Part shown: positions 1-9,760 of the stretch, in pieces
Layout of the letters: every line of letters begins with the position of its first letter
Position numbering within the stretch: the stretch's first letter is position 1
Origin: CAXMQZ01 sp963719055
GTDB lineage: Bacteria; Acidobacteriota; Thermoanaerobaculia; Multivoradales; JAHEKO01
DNA: 64,000 nucleotides
NCBI GenBank assembly: GCA_963719055.1
Contig: CAVRAU010000008.1
Span: forward strand, 248,001 to 312,000
Reading direction: 5' to 3'
Made by a program: the position numbers and the translations under genes
Notes under the pieces: generated by a model
The model's database searches: none
What the model saw: the letters and a program-made list of their open reading frames with translations, nothing else
Told to the model about the DNA's origin: nothing

Positions 1-245
1 CCGCTGGCGATCGCTGGAGCCCGGCCGTGAATGGAGTGAAAGCCGAATGTATCCATGTAGTAAGGAAACCGGCTCGAGCAACCGATGCCTGAGACGACCA
101 CGAACTTTTCCTTGGGGATGCCGAGAGACGGCAACACAGCCTGGACTGCCGACAGGATGGCGTAGTCGCCACACCCTGGGCACCACCGCACTTCCTGATC
201 GGACTGGAAGTCCTTCTTCGTCAGAACTTTCTCTTCGGTCGTCAT
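1..245 (-). CDS. korB: 2-oxoacid:ferredoxin oxidoreductase, beta subunit (partial)
   Basis: These are the first 81 codons of the thiamine-diphosphate-binding subunit of a 2-oxoglutarate/2-oxoacid:ferredoxin oxidoreductase, which forms the acyl-CoA from a 2-oxoacid, CoA and ferredoxin. The gene runs off the left edge. Visible motifs are RWCPGCGDY (residues 20-28), GIGCSSR (53-59) and the HSIHGRAPAIAS cofactor-binding stretch (70-81), all typical of the beta subunit. Its ATG overlaps the TGA of the alpha-subunit gene by four bases, so the two are translationally coupled. The exact 2-oxoacid cannot be settled from sequence; 2-oxoglutarate is the usual assignment for this two-subunit form. Confidence 0.9.
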   Translation of the reverse strand, partial: MTTEEKVLTKKDFQSDQEVRWCPGCGDYAILSAVQAVLPSLGIPKEKFVVVSGIGCSSRFPYYMDTFGFHSIHGRAPAIAS

Positions 246-2122
246 GGTTTTCGGTCTCCCAGAATCTCTTGAATCTTCGCCAGAATCTCAAAGCGGTAAA
301 ACGGTTTGCCCTGAACCTTGGGGTAGCTGATCACATCCCGCAGCGTGCGTGCCCGGATGAGCAAGGCGAGCTGACCCGTGTTCATCTCCGGAATCAGGAT
401 CTTGTCGAAGCGACCCAGGACCTCATCCAGATTGGCGGGGAAAGGATTGATATAGCGAAGATGGGCCCGACCCACCCTCAGGCCAGCCTTGCGCGCATCG
501 CGCACGGCGCCGGTAATCGCACCGAGGGTACTTCCCCAACCCAACACCAGAAGATCGCCTTTCTCCTCGCCTTCCACTTGCAGATCGGGAATGCCCTTGG
601 CGATGGAGGCCACCTTGTCGGCGCGCAAGTGGGTCATCAGCTCGTGGTTTTCGGCATCGTACGAGACGTTGCCGGTCAGGCTGTCTTTCTCCAGCCCACC
701 GATCCGGTGTTCGAGACCCGCGACGCCGGGGATCGCCCAGGGGCGTGCCAGGGTCTCGGGATCACGAGCGTAGGGCTGAAAATTCTCGGCGTCGGTCCAA
801 AACTCGGTCCGCAGATCGGGAAGATCCGCCACTGCCGGTAGACGCCAGGGCTCGGACCCGTTGGCGATGAATCCGTCGGAAAGCAGGATCACCGGGACCA
901 TGTGTTGGATGGCGATCCGCGACGCCTCGATGGCCATCTCGAAGCAGTCCGCTGAGGAAGAGGCGGCCAGGACAGGTATGGGCGAGTCGCCATTGCGACC
1001 GAACATGGCCTGCAACAGATCCGACTGTTCGGTCTTGGTCGGCAAACCGGTGGAGGGTCCACCACGCTGGATGTTACAGATCACCAGCGGTAATTCCACC
1101 ATGATCGCCAGGTTGATGGCCTCAGATTTCAGCGCCAGGCCAGGACCGCTGGTTGTCGTCACCGCCAAAGCTCCCCCAAACGAGGCGCCGATGGCGGCAC
1201 AGACCGCAGCGATCTCGTCTTCCGCTTGAAACGTCGTCACCCCGTAGTTCTTGAAGCGGGAAAGCTCATGCAGGATATCGCTGGCTGGGGTGATGGGATA
1301 CGAACCCAGAAACAGAGGGAGACCGCTGCGTCGGCTGGCCGCGACCAATCCCAGCGCCAAGGCACTGTTGCCCATGATGTTGCGGTAGGCACCCGGCTCC
1401 AGGGTCGCTGGCTCCACCTCGTAGCGCACCTGAAAGACCTCGGTGATGTCGCAGAAATTGTAGCCCGCCCGCATCACCTTGGTATTGGCCTCGGCGATCT
1501 CGGGTCGACTGCGAAATTTCCGCTGCAGCCACTCCACCGAGTTCGACAGCGGCCGGCTGAACATCCAATACACCATTCCCAGAGCAAAGAAGTTCTTGCA
1601 TCGGTCCTGCGTCTTCGCATCGAGGCCGCTGTCCTCCAGGACCCGGCGGGTCATGGTGGTGATGTCGACCGGGTACACCCGGTAACCATCGAGGCTGGAA
1701 TCCTCGAGTGGACTGACCTCGTAGCCGGCCTTCTTCAGGTTACGCGCGTTGAATTCATCGGTATTGGCGATGATGATGCCATTGGTCTTGAGATCCACCA
1801 GCGACTTCTTCAATGCCGCCGGGTTCATGGCGATGAGCACGTCGGCAATATCTCCGGGGGTGTGGATGTCGTAGTCGGCAATGCGTACCTGGAATGCCGA
1901 CACACCGGGGAGGGTACCGGCTGGAGCCCGAATCTCCGCTGGAAAGTCCGGAAAGGTGGCCAGGTCATTGCCCGCCAGCGCCGAGGTGCTGGTGAACTGG
2001 GTCCCCGTCAGCTGCATGCCGTCGCCCGAGTCACCGGCAAAGCGAATAACCACTTCACCCATCTTTTCGATGGGGACTTCACGTGTCTTCTGCTGTGGAT
2101 TGCTGTCTGTCTGTGCGCTCAT
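242..2122 (-). CDS. korA: 2-oxoacid:ferredoxin oxidoreductase, alpha subunit (fused gamma-alpha)
   Basis: Alpha subunit (626 aa) of the KorAB enzyme. The N-terminal third is the gamma-type domain, with GDSGDGMQLTG at residues 30-40. The rest is the alpha pyrimidine-binding part, with GSYPITPASDILHELS and the GPGLALKSEAINLA stretch. The chosen start is the ATG at 2122 (MSAQTDSNPQQ), because the roughly 90 residues upstream in the same frame are low-quality and unlike the family, and the usual length is 610-630 aa. It is followed directly by korB with an ATGA overlap. It is divergent from the phosphatase gene at 2405 across a 282-bp spacer that presumably holds both promoters. Confidence 0.93.
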   Translation of the reverse strand: MSAQTDSNPQQKTREVPIEKMGEVVIRFAGDSGDGMQLTGTQFTSTSALAGNDLATFPDFPAEIRAPAGTLPGVSAFQVRIADYDIHTPGDIADVLIAMNPAALKKSLVDLKTNGIIIANTDEFNARNLKKAGYEVSPLEDSSLDGYRVYPVDITTMTRRVLEDSGLDAKTQDRCKNFFALGMVYWMFSRPLSNSVEWLQRKFRSRPEIAEANTKVMRAGYNFCDITEVFQVRYEVEPATLEPGAYRNIMGNSALALGLVAASRRSGLPLFLGSYPITPASDILHELSRFKNYGVTTFQAEDEIAAVCAAIGASFGGALAVTTTSGPGLALKSEAINLAIMVELPLVICNIQRGGPSTGLPTKTEQSDLLQAMFGRNGDSPIPVLAASSSADCFEMAIEASRIAIQHMVPVILLSDGFIANGSEPWRLPAVADLPDLRTEFWTDAENFQPYARDPETLARPWAIPGVAGLEHRIGGLEKDSLTGNVSYDAENHELMTHLRADKVASIAKGIPDLQVEGEEKGDLLVLGWGSTLGAITGAVRDARKAGLRVGRAHLRYINPFPANLDEVLGRFDKILIPEMNTGQLALLIRARTLRDVISYPKVQGKPFYRFEILAKIQEILGDRKP

Positions 2123-2404
2123 GATGTCTCTACACTGCTCCCGAGAACTCCAAGAATCCGGCTGGTTTCGACTTGTCTTCTTTGATGGTTGGAGAGGATC
2201 CTGATCATGGTGGGGTCGGCTACCTTCCAGGACCCTACCTGGAGTGCAAAAGTGTAGCAGAATATGCTGACCACACCAGCACTTTTGACACGCTCGGGAG
2301 CCTGACAAGCTAAGATCGTGATTCCGGGCCCGCAGCGAGTTGGCGGGAACAAAAAGCCCTGCGGAACGTAGTGCCTGGAGAAGTCCCATACCTGTCACCG
2401 GCCT

Positions 2405-4402
2405 ATGACCAGATCCTCCCTGATACGCGCCGCCTGGATCGGTGCCTTTCTCATCGGCTCTATACTTCTCGCCAGTGCCGCTGGGATGCTACTGAACTTC
2501 CCACTGACCCTGCAGATGGTCTATGGCCTGGCGCTGGGCGCCGGAGTCTTCCTGGCACTTTGGCTGCTCTGGAGAGGCCTGCGCGTCTTTCTCTGGCGAG
2601 TCGGACGCCGGCTGGCGGCATCGTATTTTCTTATCGGAGTCCTGCCGATCCCGATGGTGGTCTTGCTGATCCTGCTCAATCTCTATCTCTTGAGCGGCTA
2701 CTTCCTCGGGCACCTCTATCGCACCGCCACAGGAGAGCTCCAGCAGGAAATCACGGATGCTGCCCAAAGCCATCTCGAGCGCTACGACTATGCGGGCAAG
2801 GTGCCAGAAGCCAGATCCGACTCCCTGGCCTTCGCCTACTATCTGGATGGGCGCCGTTCAGGCGGCAACGAAGAGCTACCCGAATATTGGCCCGAGTGGC
2901 TGTCCGCACGAGCCCGTGAGGCCCCACCGACTCCGCGACCGCCGGTCTCGTTCGTCGCCAGAGCCAACGGCGAGCCGACGTTGGCGGCTATCGCGCAAAG
3001 GGGTCGGCGGGCGGTTCTGGCAGTCTTCGAGGGTTCGATCGAGACCGAATTGGCCACCCGAAGCGATGTCTGGGTGATGCTGCTGCGCGCCGAGGACCCC
3101 CGCAAGGAGGGTCTGATTCGGCTCGACTTGATGGGCAAGGAATTCGTCCTGCAGCCCCTGGCGACTCGCCCCAAGGAGGTCGCGAGAGATGCTTTTTTCA
3201 ATATCCCGGCGACGGGAGAATCCCAGCCCTGGTGGCGACGACCTGTCGTCTGGTGGGGCGAGTTGGCGGGCCCGTTTCACAGTCTGCACAACGGCACCCC
3301 GATCTCCGAATTCCTCACCGCCTCCCTCAACAGCACTCCCCGCAGCATCTTCCGGCACCTCATGGGTGGCTCGGCCGAAGTCAATACCGCAATCTGGGCC
3401 AGCCTGATCGCCATTACCGGTGTCTTGCTCAGCATCTACGCGGTGGCGATCATCATGGCGTTCTTCATGATCTTCGGGTTGAGTCGGGCGGTCAACCAGA
3501 TCAGCCGGGCCACCAATGCGGTACGCCGCGGAGAGTTTTCCGTCCGGATCCCTGTGCGTCGCCGAGACCAGATCGGCGAGTTGCAGCAGTCCTTCAACGA
3601 GATGGCTGCCGGGCTCGATCGCTCGGTACTGGCCGTGGCGCAGAAGGAGGTGCTCGAAAAGGAGCTCAAGATCGCACGCCAGCTGCAGGAAAGCCTCTTG
3701 CCAGCCGATATCCCTTCTTCAGACAGGGTCGAGTTCGCCACCCTCTTCCAACCGAGTGCGGCCATCGGAGGGGACTACTTCGACATTCTGCGCCTCGATA
3801 ACGACCGGCTGGTCGTGGTCATCGCCGATGTCTCCGGGCACGGTCTACCGACGGGACTGCGGATGGCAATGCTGAAGGCAGCGCTGGTGATTCTCGTTCA
3901 GGAAAACAAGAGACCGGACGAGATCTTCCGTCGACTGAGCGCCATGGTGCGATCCGAGCAGGAACGCCGGTTCTTTGTCACCTCGACCCTGGCGGTGGTG
4001 AATCTGGCGCAAGGCGAGATGGAGCTCACCAACGCCGCCCACACGCCCACCTATCTCGTACGCCAGGGAGAAGTCACCGAGATCGCGCTCATTGGGCACC
4101 CTCTGGGAGCGCTGGGTGATCTCTACGGCCGGCAGACCGTGGGGCTCGAGGACGGCGATGTCGTGGTCTGGCTTTCGGACGGCCTGGTGGAGTCTACCGA
4201 TGAGGGCGGCGAGCCCTTTGGCTACGACCGGCTCGTGCAGGCTCTCCGCGGCAGCTCCGTCTCGGCCGCGGAGGTGCGGGACCGCCTCTTGGCAGCCGAA
4301 GAGGCCTTTACCCAGGGCGAACCTGCTGAGGACGACAAGACCCTGGTGGCGATGCGCTATTCGGTTGCCGACAACGGAACTGCGGCACCAACCCCCGAAT
4401 AG
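2405..4402 (+). CDS. Membrane-bound HAMP / SpoIIE-type PP2C serine phosphatase
   Basis: A 665-aa signalling phosphatase of the RsbU/SpoIIE family, which typically dephosphorylates anti-sigma-factor antagonists. There are three hydrophobic segments near the N terminus (about 9-30, 38-56, 74-98), a periplasmic region of about 220 residues and a fourth membrane segment near 330-352. A HAMP linker follows (SRAVNQISRATNAVRRGEF), then a short coiled-coil (KEVLEKELKIARQLQESLLP) leading into the PP2C catalytic domain. Metal-binding motifs GGDYFD and ADVSGHG are intact, as is the C-terminal SDGLVE. No anti-sigma or antagonist gene lies nearby, so the target is unknown. The 3' end overlaps the convergent transglycosylase gene by 46 bases. 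Confidence 0.9.
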   Translation: MTRSSLIRAAWIGAFLIGSILLASAAGMLLNFPLTLQMVYGLALGAGVFLALWLLWRGLRVFLWRVGRRLAASYFLIGVLPIPMVVLLILLNLYLLSGYFLGHLYRTATGELQQEITDAAQSHLERYDYAGKVPEARSDSLAFAYYLDGRRSGGNEELPEYWPEWLSARAREAPPTPRPPVSFVARANGEPTLAAIAQRGRRAVLAVFEGSIETELATRSDVWVMLLRAEDPRKEGLIRLDLMGKEFVLQPLATRPKEVARDAFFNIPATGESQPWWRRPVVWWGELAGPFHSLHNGTPISEFLTASLNSTPRSIFRHLMGGSAEVNTAIWASLIAITGVLLSIYAVAIIMAFFMIFGLSRAVNQISRATNAVRRGEFSVRIPVRRRDQIGELQQSFNEMAAGLDRSVLAVAQKEVLEKELKIARQLQESLLPADIPSSDRVEFATLFQPSAAIGGDYFDILRLDNDRLVVVIADVSGHGLPTGLRMAMLKAALVILVQENKRPDEIFRRLSAMVRSEQERRFFVTSTLAVVNLAQGEMELTNAAHTPTYLVRQGEVTEIALIGHPLGALGDLYGRQTVGLEDGDVVVWLSDGLVESTDEGGEPFGYDRLVQALRGSSVSAAEVRDRLLAAEEAFTQGEPAEDDKTLVAMRYSVADNGTAAPTPE

Positions 4403-5079
4403 ACCCGACGAATGTAGTTGCGGGTCTCGCTATAGGGAGGCACACCCCCATACCGATCCACCGTCGCTTCCCCAGCGTTGTATCCCGCCAGCACCAGGGG
4501 AAGGTCGCCGTCAAAGCGCTCACCGAGCCAGCGTATGTAGCGGACACCTGCGTCGAGGTTGCGTTCGGGATCGAACACCTCCTGCGGCGACACACCGAAC
4601 CGCTGAGCGGTGGCCGGCATGAGCTGCAAAAGCCCGGCGGCGCCCTTTCTCGACACCGCCAGGGGGTCGAAGGCGGATTCCGCACGGACCATGGCCGCGA
4701 CCAGCTGGGGGTTGATGGCATGGCGCTCGGCGACGGTGAAGATCAGCTCACCATACGGGGTGGCCGGGACCCCTTGGTCGGCCACAAAATCGAGCTCCAC
4801 GGCACTTGACCGAAGTTCCTGCCCCCCGTCCTCTTCGATCTCGTCTGCGATGATGCGATCGATGCGCAGGACTGAAAGGCTGAGTGTGCCACCCGATAGC
4901 AGAAGGAGCCTCATCTGGTCGCCCTCTCGGTGGTACCCGTCGACCTTGAGAAAGCCACCCCCCACCAAAAGAACCAGCTCGGCACCGAGCGGCTGACAGA
5001 GCCCCACCAATGCCAGCAGAGCCACGGTCGCCGCTACACCTACCCGGCAGACGACGGTTCTTTCGGCCTCTTGAATCAT
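4357..5079 (-). CDS. Lytic transglycosylase, SLT domain
   Basis: A 240-aa secreted murein lytic transglycosylase. It has an N-terminal signal-like hydrophobic stretch (about 12-33), a short region resembling a SpoIID/DUF4124-like linker, and a C-terminal SLT (goose-lysozyme-like) domain from about 115. The catalytic Glu is in VRAESAFDP, followed by the family motifs GAAGLLQLMPATA, NLDAGVRYIRWL and LAGYNAGEATVDRYGG. It cleaves peptidoglycan, leaving 1,6-anhydromuropeptides. Its ATG overlaps the TGA of the upstream xer gene (ATGA), so both are on one transcript. It ends convergently inside the 3' end of the phosphatase gene. Confidence 0.9.
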   Translation of the reverse strand: MIQEAERTVVCRVGVAATVALLALVGLCQPLGAELVLLVGGGFLKVDGYHREGDQMRLLLLSGGTLSLSVLRIDRIIADEIEEDGGQELRSSAVELDFVADQGVPATPYGELIFTVAERHAINPQLVAAMVRAESAFDPLAVSRKGAAGLLQLMPATAQRFGVSPQEVFDPERNLDAGVRYIRWLGERFDGDLPLVLAGYNAGEATVDRYGGVPPYSETRNYIRRVYSGVGAAVPLSATE

Positions 5080-5999
5080 GCCTGGAACTTCCGGCTGCGG
5101 GGATGATATTGATCGTAGAGGCTGCGCAGACGCTGGGCGTGGATATGGGTGTAGATCTGGGTCGTCGAAATGTCGGCGTGGCCCAACATCATCTGTACCG
5201 AGCGCAGATCCGCTCCATGCTCCAGCAGATGGGTGGCAAAGCTGTGCCGGATGACGTGCGGCGATACGACCTCGATTCCCGCCTGATGACAGTACTGTCG
5301 AAGCTTCTTCCAGAAGCCCTGGCGGCTCAGTGGCTTGCCGAATCGATTGACGAAGACGCGCTCATGCCGACCTTTGGCGGCTCGGGGCCTGACATCCTCC
5401 AGATAACGATTCAGCCAGCTCTCGGCCTGCTCCCCTACGGGGACCACCCGTTCCTTGTCACCTTTTCCCCGCACCAGGACGAATCCGAACTCGAGGCGCA
5501 GCTGGCCGAGCTCCAACTCCACCAGCTCGCTGACCCGCATGCCGGTGGCGTACAGCAGCTCCAGCATGGCCTTGTCCCGCAAACCCAGGGGCTCGCCCGG
5601 ATCGGGCGTCGCCAACAGCGTCTCCACATGCGCCTCGGACAGGACTCGTGGCAGTTTTCGCCACAACCGCGGCGGGGTCAGGTGCGCGGCAGGGTTGTCT
5701 GTTCGGTCGCCAGATTCGATCAGATGCCCGTAGAAGGCGCGAATGGAGACCAGGGACCGGGCAATGGAGCGCGGCGCCAGACCCTGTCGGCGCAGCTGCC
5801 GGAGATGGGTCGCCACTTGATCCTGGGTGGCGCTGAGCGGGTCCTCCCGGGTCTCCTCGAGAGCCTGACAGAGCCTGCGAATGTCTCCACCGTAGGCCTG
5901 CACCGTGCGCTCAGACAGACCTCGCTCGAGAAGCAGGGATTCGAGGAAGCGATCCAGTGTTCGCGACCAGGGAGCCGGCGCGGGCACATCAGAATCCAT
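5076..5999 (-). CDS. xerD: Tyrosine recombinase XerC/XerD
   Basis: A 307-aa site-specific recombinase that resolves chromosome dimers at dif with FtsK. It has an N-terminal SAM-like core-binding domain (about 10-95) and a catalytic domain with the Arg in TGMRVSELVEL, a Lys in RGKGDKERVVP, the HVIRHSFATHLLEHGADLR box (H-x-x-R), LGHADISTTQIYTH (His plus nucleophilic Tyr). Length is normal. XerD is preferred over XerC from overall resemblance only; no second xer gene is in the window to compare with. It is coupled to the downstream transglycosylase gene. Confidence 0.85.
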   Translation of the reverse strand: MDSDVPAPAPWSRTLDRFLESLLLERGLSERTVQAYGGDIRRLCQALEETREDPLSATQDQVATHLRQLRRQGLAPRSIARSLVSIRAFYGHLIESGDRTDNPAAHLTPPRLWRKLPRVLSEAHVETLLATPDPGEPLGLRDKAMLELLYATGMRVSELVELELGQLRLEFGFVLVRGKGDKERVVPVGEQAESWLNRYLEDVRPRAAKGRHERVFVNRFGKPLSRQGFWKKLRQYCHQAGIEVVSPHVIRHSFATHLLEHGADLRSVQMMLGHADISTTQIYTHIHAQRLRSLYDQYHPRSRKFQA

Positions 6000-6026
6000 G
6001 AGTGTGACTTGCAGAAAGGTGGTTCT

Positions 6027-7127
6027 TCAAGCAGCTTCTACCGGCATGCTGCTGACCGCCTGCGCCAGATAGTCGCCCACCTCCACGGTAGCGCAGGTAC
6101 CCTGGAGGTCCGCCGTCATGACACCCGCTGCCAGAGCGCCGCAGACGGCGCTTTCCACAGCCGCGGCCGCTTCATGGTGCCCTAGATCCGCCAACATCAA
6201 GCCGACGGTCAGCACCGCTGCCATGGGATTGGCCGTGCCCAGCCCCTTGTATTTGGGCGCGGATCCGTGGACGGGCTCGAACATCGAGACTCTAGCCGGG
6301 TGCAGATTGGCGGAAGCTGCCATTCCCAAGCCCCCCTGCAAGGCGGCCCCAAGATCCGTGACGATGTCACCAAACATGTTGTTGGTGACGATGACCTCGA
6401 ATTGCTCGGGCTTGCGCACCATCTGCATCGTCAGGGCATCCACAAACAGATGACTCGCTTCGATATCGGGGTACTCGTCTGCAATCTCCGCGAAGGCCCG
6501 CTGCCACAGATCGTGTCCGAATCGCATGACGTTGGACTTGTCAGCCATACAAACCTTGCCCCGACCGCTGACCTGGGCGTATTCGAAGGCGGCCCGAAGG
6601 ATGCGATCGACACCCGTACGGGTATGAATCTCTTCCTGGACCGCGACCTCCAGAGAGGTCCCCTTTTTGAAGTTCCCGCCCACCCCGACATAGGCGCCCT
6701 CGGTGTTCTCGCGGAAGACGACGAAGTCGATATCGTCGCCCCGTTTGGCCTTCAAGGGGTTGAGTCTCTCCTCGTAGACCTTGATGGGGCGGAAATTGAT
6801 GTAGAGATCGAGACCGAAACGAATACCCAGGAGGATATCCGCAGCGTGGCGCATGTCGGGAACCCGGGGATCGCCATAGGCGCCGATGAGGATGGCCGAG
6901 TAGTTGTCGCGCAGATCCTCCAGAGCTCCCTCCGGCAAGGTTTCTCCCGTCTGCAGATAGTGATCGGCGCTCCACGGCTTCTCCACTACCTCCAGTGGCA
7001 ATTCCCAATGAGCGGCCGCCGCATCGAGGACCTTGAGAGCCTCGGCGATGACCTCCGGACCGATACCATCACCCGGCAGTACCGCGATTCTTTGGGGATT
7101 GTGTTCTCTGGGAGGAGACGGATTCAC
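6027..7127 (-). CDS. leuB: 3-isopropylmalate dehydrogenase-type oxidoreductase
   Basis: A 366-aa NAD(P)-dependent decarboxylating dehydrogenase of the isopropylmalate/isocitrate family. Visible landmarks are RIAVLPGDGIGPEV at the N terminus, the FRENTEGAYVG loop, DKSNVMR, and the C-terminal FGDIVTDLGAAL and FEPVHGSAPKYKG motifs. LeuB (leucine synthesis) is the most likely role, but no leuA/C/D is nearby and related tartrate or homoisocitrate dehydrogenases cannot be excluded. I take the GTG at 7127. A GTG at 7175 is in frame but adds 16 residues unlike the family. A TGCTAGCAT box ends only 10 bases before the GTG at 7127, so a very short leader is possible. Confidence 0.75.
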   Translation of the reverse strand: MNPSPPREHNPQRIAVLPGDGIGPEVIAEALKVLDAAAAHWELPLEVVEKPWSADHYLQTGETLPEGALEDLRDNYSAILIGAYGDPRVPDMRHAADILLGIRFGLDLYINFRPIKVYEERLNPLKAKRGDDIDFVVFRENTEGAYVGVGGNFKKGTSLEVAVQEEIHTRTGVDRILRAAFEYAQVSGRGKVCMADKSNVMRFGHDLWQRAFAEIADEYPDIEASHLFVDALTMQMVRKPEQFEVIVTNNMFGDIVTDLGAALQGGLGMAASANLHPARVSMFEPVHGSAPKYKGLGTANPMAAVLTVGLMLADLGHHEAAAAVESAVCGALAAGVMTADLQGTCATVEVGDYLAQAVSSMPVEAA

Positions 7128-7164
7128 TCCGCGAATGCTAGCACAGCAGTTTTCGGCTCGCGGC

Positions 7165-7983
7165 TCAGGCGGCACTTCTCCAGGGGGTCACTGACCTGGC
7201 CTTGAACATGGCCGGATCCGCGGCCACCGGTGTCGGCGACCGCCGCAAGGACTCGCGCAGGGTATCGGCGCTCAATTCGAATCGGTAGGGCACCTCGGGA
7301 CAAAGCCAGGCCGAATGAGGCTCCGGCCAGTCGGGGTCGCCATTCAGCCGCAGACATCGAGCCAGAAGGCTCGGATCCTCCATGGAGACCCGCAAGGGCC
7401 AAAGGGGTACCGACCGCTGGGATGTCTGCACCGGATGCAAGCCACCCTTCGCCAGGACATAGCCACGGGATCGCAAACGAAAGTAGTCGACCGTTCGCTG
7501 CCAACTTCCCAAGGATGGACCGGCAGCGATCTGCGGTGACGCCATGCGAGCCGACAGACGCAGGGGCACATCGCGGACCACCTCCCACCTCCACTCGTCC
7601 GAGTCCGCTTCAGTCGAGGGCTGCGGATAGCGAAAGTGGGCGGCGACAGCGGGTTGATGGGCCACCCAGCGAGCACTCGGCACCACCCAGCCAGGCACCA
7701 AGATGGTCTGGAAAAAGACGGAAGCCACACCCTCGTGATCACGAACATAGAACCGCAGGTGAAATTGGGGATAGGAAAGACGCAGGAAGGGCAAACCCGC
7801 CAGGTGCAGGTGCTCGTGTCGGAACAGCAGCGCCGAGCCAAAAGCGAAAGGGACTCCGCCATACTGGTGCTCTTCATAGCTCAGTGGCTGAGGCAGCGGG
7901 GGCAACAGCTCTACCGGGAACGCCCAGTTCAGACAGAGACAGTCCCTGACCACCGTGCGGAGTACTGTGCTTTTGCCGGTCAT
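7165..7983 (-). CDS. DUF2071/YqjF-like protein of unknown function
   Basis: A 272-aa protein resembling the DUF2071 (YqjF) family: it opens with a CLNWAFPVELLPPLP-type segment (compare the family's 'W-x-V-P-x-E-L-x-P-x-L-P'). A central SVFFQTILVPGWVVPSARW stretch follows, with many Tyr/Trp/Arg residues. The biochemical role of the family is not established. The ATG at 7983 is chosen because the longer frame extends across the divergent promoter region. There are no signal or membrane segments. It is divergent from the M28 peptidase gene and probably co-transcribed with the leuB-type gene downstream (37-bp spacing). Confidence 0.6.
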   Translation of the reverse strand: MTGKSTVLRTVVRDCLCLNWAFPVELLPPLPQPLSYEEHQYGGVPFAFGSALLFRHEHLHLAGLPFLRLSYPQFHLRFYVRDHEGVASVFFQTILVPGWVVPSARWVAHQPAVAAHFRYPQPSTEADSDEWRWEVVRDVPLRLSARMASPQIAAGPSLGSWQRTVDYFRLRSRGYVLAKGGLHPVQTSQRSVPLWPLRVSMEDPSLLARCLRLNGDPDWPEPHSAWLCPEVPYRFELSADTLRESLRRSPTPVAADPAMFKARSVTPWRSAA

Positions 7984-7996
7984 ACCCGTTGCTTTT

Positions 7997-8007
7997 TTTG
8001 CTAGAGT
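7997..8007 (+). promoter_or_regulatory. Putative extended -10 promoter element
   Basis: TTTGCTAGAGT, of the TGnTAnnnT extended -10 form, lies 31 bases before the ATG of the M28 peptidase gene in the divergent intergenic region. The same 11-mer occurs at 50139-50149 before the HlyD-like gene, and with one change (TTTGCTAGACT) at 18239-18249 before recN on the minus strand. No clear -35 was found at 16-18 bp. Confidence 0.4.
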
Positions 8008-8038
8008 TCTGTCGCCTATGAAGGTATCAGGAGGGAAC

Positions 8039-9740
8039 ATGCGAGACAAGAACAGACATTGGGCAAGTGTCTTGGCAGCGGGAGTCTTCGCCGCTTCGTG
8101 GATCGTTTTTCTAGGTTGTCAGGGCTCGGACCCATCGACCGACGACGACTCCGTCGCGGCCTCCGGAGTGGCGGCGGAGATCATCACCGCCGATACTCTG
8201 CGGCACCACGTGGCCCGGATCTCGGCCGATGAGATGGAAGGACGCAGCCCGGGGACCGCGGGAACTCGTTTGGCTCGACAGTACCTGGCAGAGACCATGG
8301 CGGGATTCGGTCTCGAGCCGGCGTTCGCGGGCCAATGGGAGCAGACGTTCGATCTTGTCAGCATTACCTCCGAGGCCCCGCAGACCTGGAGCTTCACCGG
8401 TGCCAACGGCAATCTCGATCTCGAGTTCGGCCAAGAGTTCATCGCCACCAGTGGCGTCCAGGCCGAGATCTCAGAGATCGACGAAGCCGAGTTGGTCTTT
8501 GTCGGGTATGGGATTCAGGCTCCCGAATATGAATGGGACGACTTCAAGGGTCGCGACCTGACCGGCAAGGTCCTGGTCATGCTGAACAACGATCCGAATT
8601 GGGACGACGAGCTTTTCGAAGGCGACAAGCGCCTGTACTACGGGCGATGGGACTACAAGTACGAAAGTGCCGCTGCCCAAGGCGCTGCAGCCGCCATCAT
8701 CATTCATACGACACCTTCCGCCGGCTACCCGTGGCAGGTCGTACAGACCGGCTGGACAGGAGCCCAATTCGAGCTGCCAGGTGGAGACGAGCCCCGGATC
8801 CAGATCGCCTCCTGGGTCACAGAAGAAGCGGCCCAGCGGCTCGCCGCCCTGGCCGGCCAAGAGCTGGATGACCTGGTGGAAGCGGCCAAGAGCATCGATT
8901 TCGAACCCGCACCTCTCGGTCTGACCACCTCACTATCCCTCGTCAACACTCTCGAGACGGTCGATGGCGCGAATGTCGGAGGGCTTCTCCAGGGCTCCGA
9001 TTCAGAGCTCGCAGAGCGAGGTCGTCGTCTTCACCGCGCATCACGACCACCTGGGCAAGGGCGAGCCCAACGAGGAAGGAGACGACATCTACAACGGTGC
9101 TTTGGACAACGCTTCCGGAAGCGCCTCGGTCTTGGCCATTGCGGAAGCCTTCTCCCACCTGCCCAAGCCACCTGCCCGGTCTCTGCTGTTCTTGTTCGTC
9201 GATGGCGAGGAGCAGGGTCTTCTGGGGTCGGAGTACTTCGCGCGCCATCCGACCTTCGAACCCGGACGCATCGCCGCCAACATCAATATCGACGGCGCCA
9301 ACATCTGGGGCCGCACTCGCGACATCGCCCTCGTCGGATACGGCAAATCCAGCCTCGATGCGGTCGTCGAGGAACTCGCCGGGCGCCAGGGTCGGACGGT
9401 CAAACCGGAGCAGTTTCCGGACAAGGGATACTTCTACCGATCCGATCAATTCAACTTCGCCAAGATCGGTGTGCCGGCCATCTACGCGGACAGCGGTGTG
9501 GACTTCGTCGATCGCCCTGCGGGCTGGGGCAAGGAGCAGATGGATGCCTGGGTGGAGGTCCACTACCACCAGCCCACCGACGAGCTCGATGACAGCTGGA
9601 ATTTCGACGGCTATATCGAGGACACAGTGTTGCTCTTCGAAGCGGGCCAGATCATCGCGGAGAGTCCCGAGCTACCTGCCTGGAATCCCGGCGACGAATT
9701 CGAAGCTGGGAGGCTGGAGGCCCTGGCAGCTCTCCAGTAG
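8039..9740 (+). CDS. M28-family zinc aminopeptidase lipoprotein with PA domain (frameshifted)
   Basis: A secreted zinc peptidase of the M28 family, 566 aa once one extra base is removed. The ATG at 8039 follows a good AGGAGG. The N terminus is a lipoprotein signal with a FLGC lipobox (Cys27). A protease-associated (PA) domain occupies roughly 150-280. The peptidase part shows the full two-zinc set: the His in FTAHHDHLG, the Asp in NGALDNASGSA, Glu-Glu in DGEEQGLLGS, the Asp in NINIDGAN, and the late His in VHYHQPTDEL. The frame breaks near 9005-9015 (QGSDSELAE in one frame, SQSEVVVFTAHHD in the next) in a way one inserted base explains; probably a consensus error rather than a pseudogene. Confidence 0.85.
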
Positions 9741-9760
9741 TCGAGGCACCAGCCAACGGG

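Noticed and set aside
2123..2398. Longer N terminus for korA (start at 2398)
   Set aside because: The extra 92 residues are low-complexity, cover the divergent promoter region and exceed the family length.
4410..4445. Terminator between the phosphatase and transglycosylase genes
   Set aside because: The two genes overlap convergently by 46 bases and no hairpin followed by a T tract was visible on either strand.
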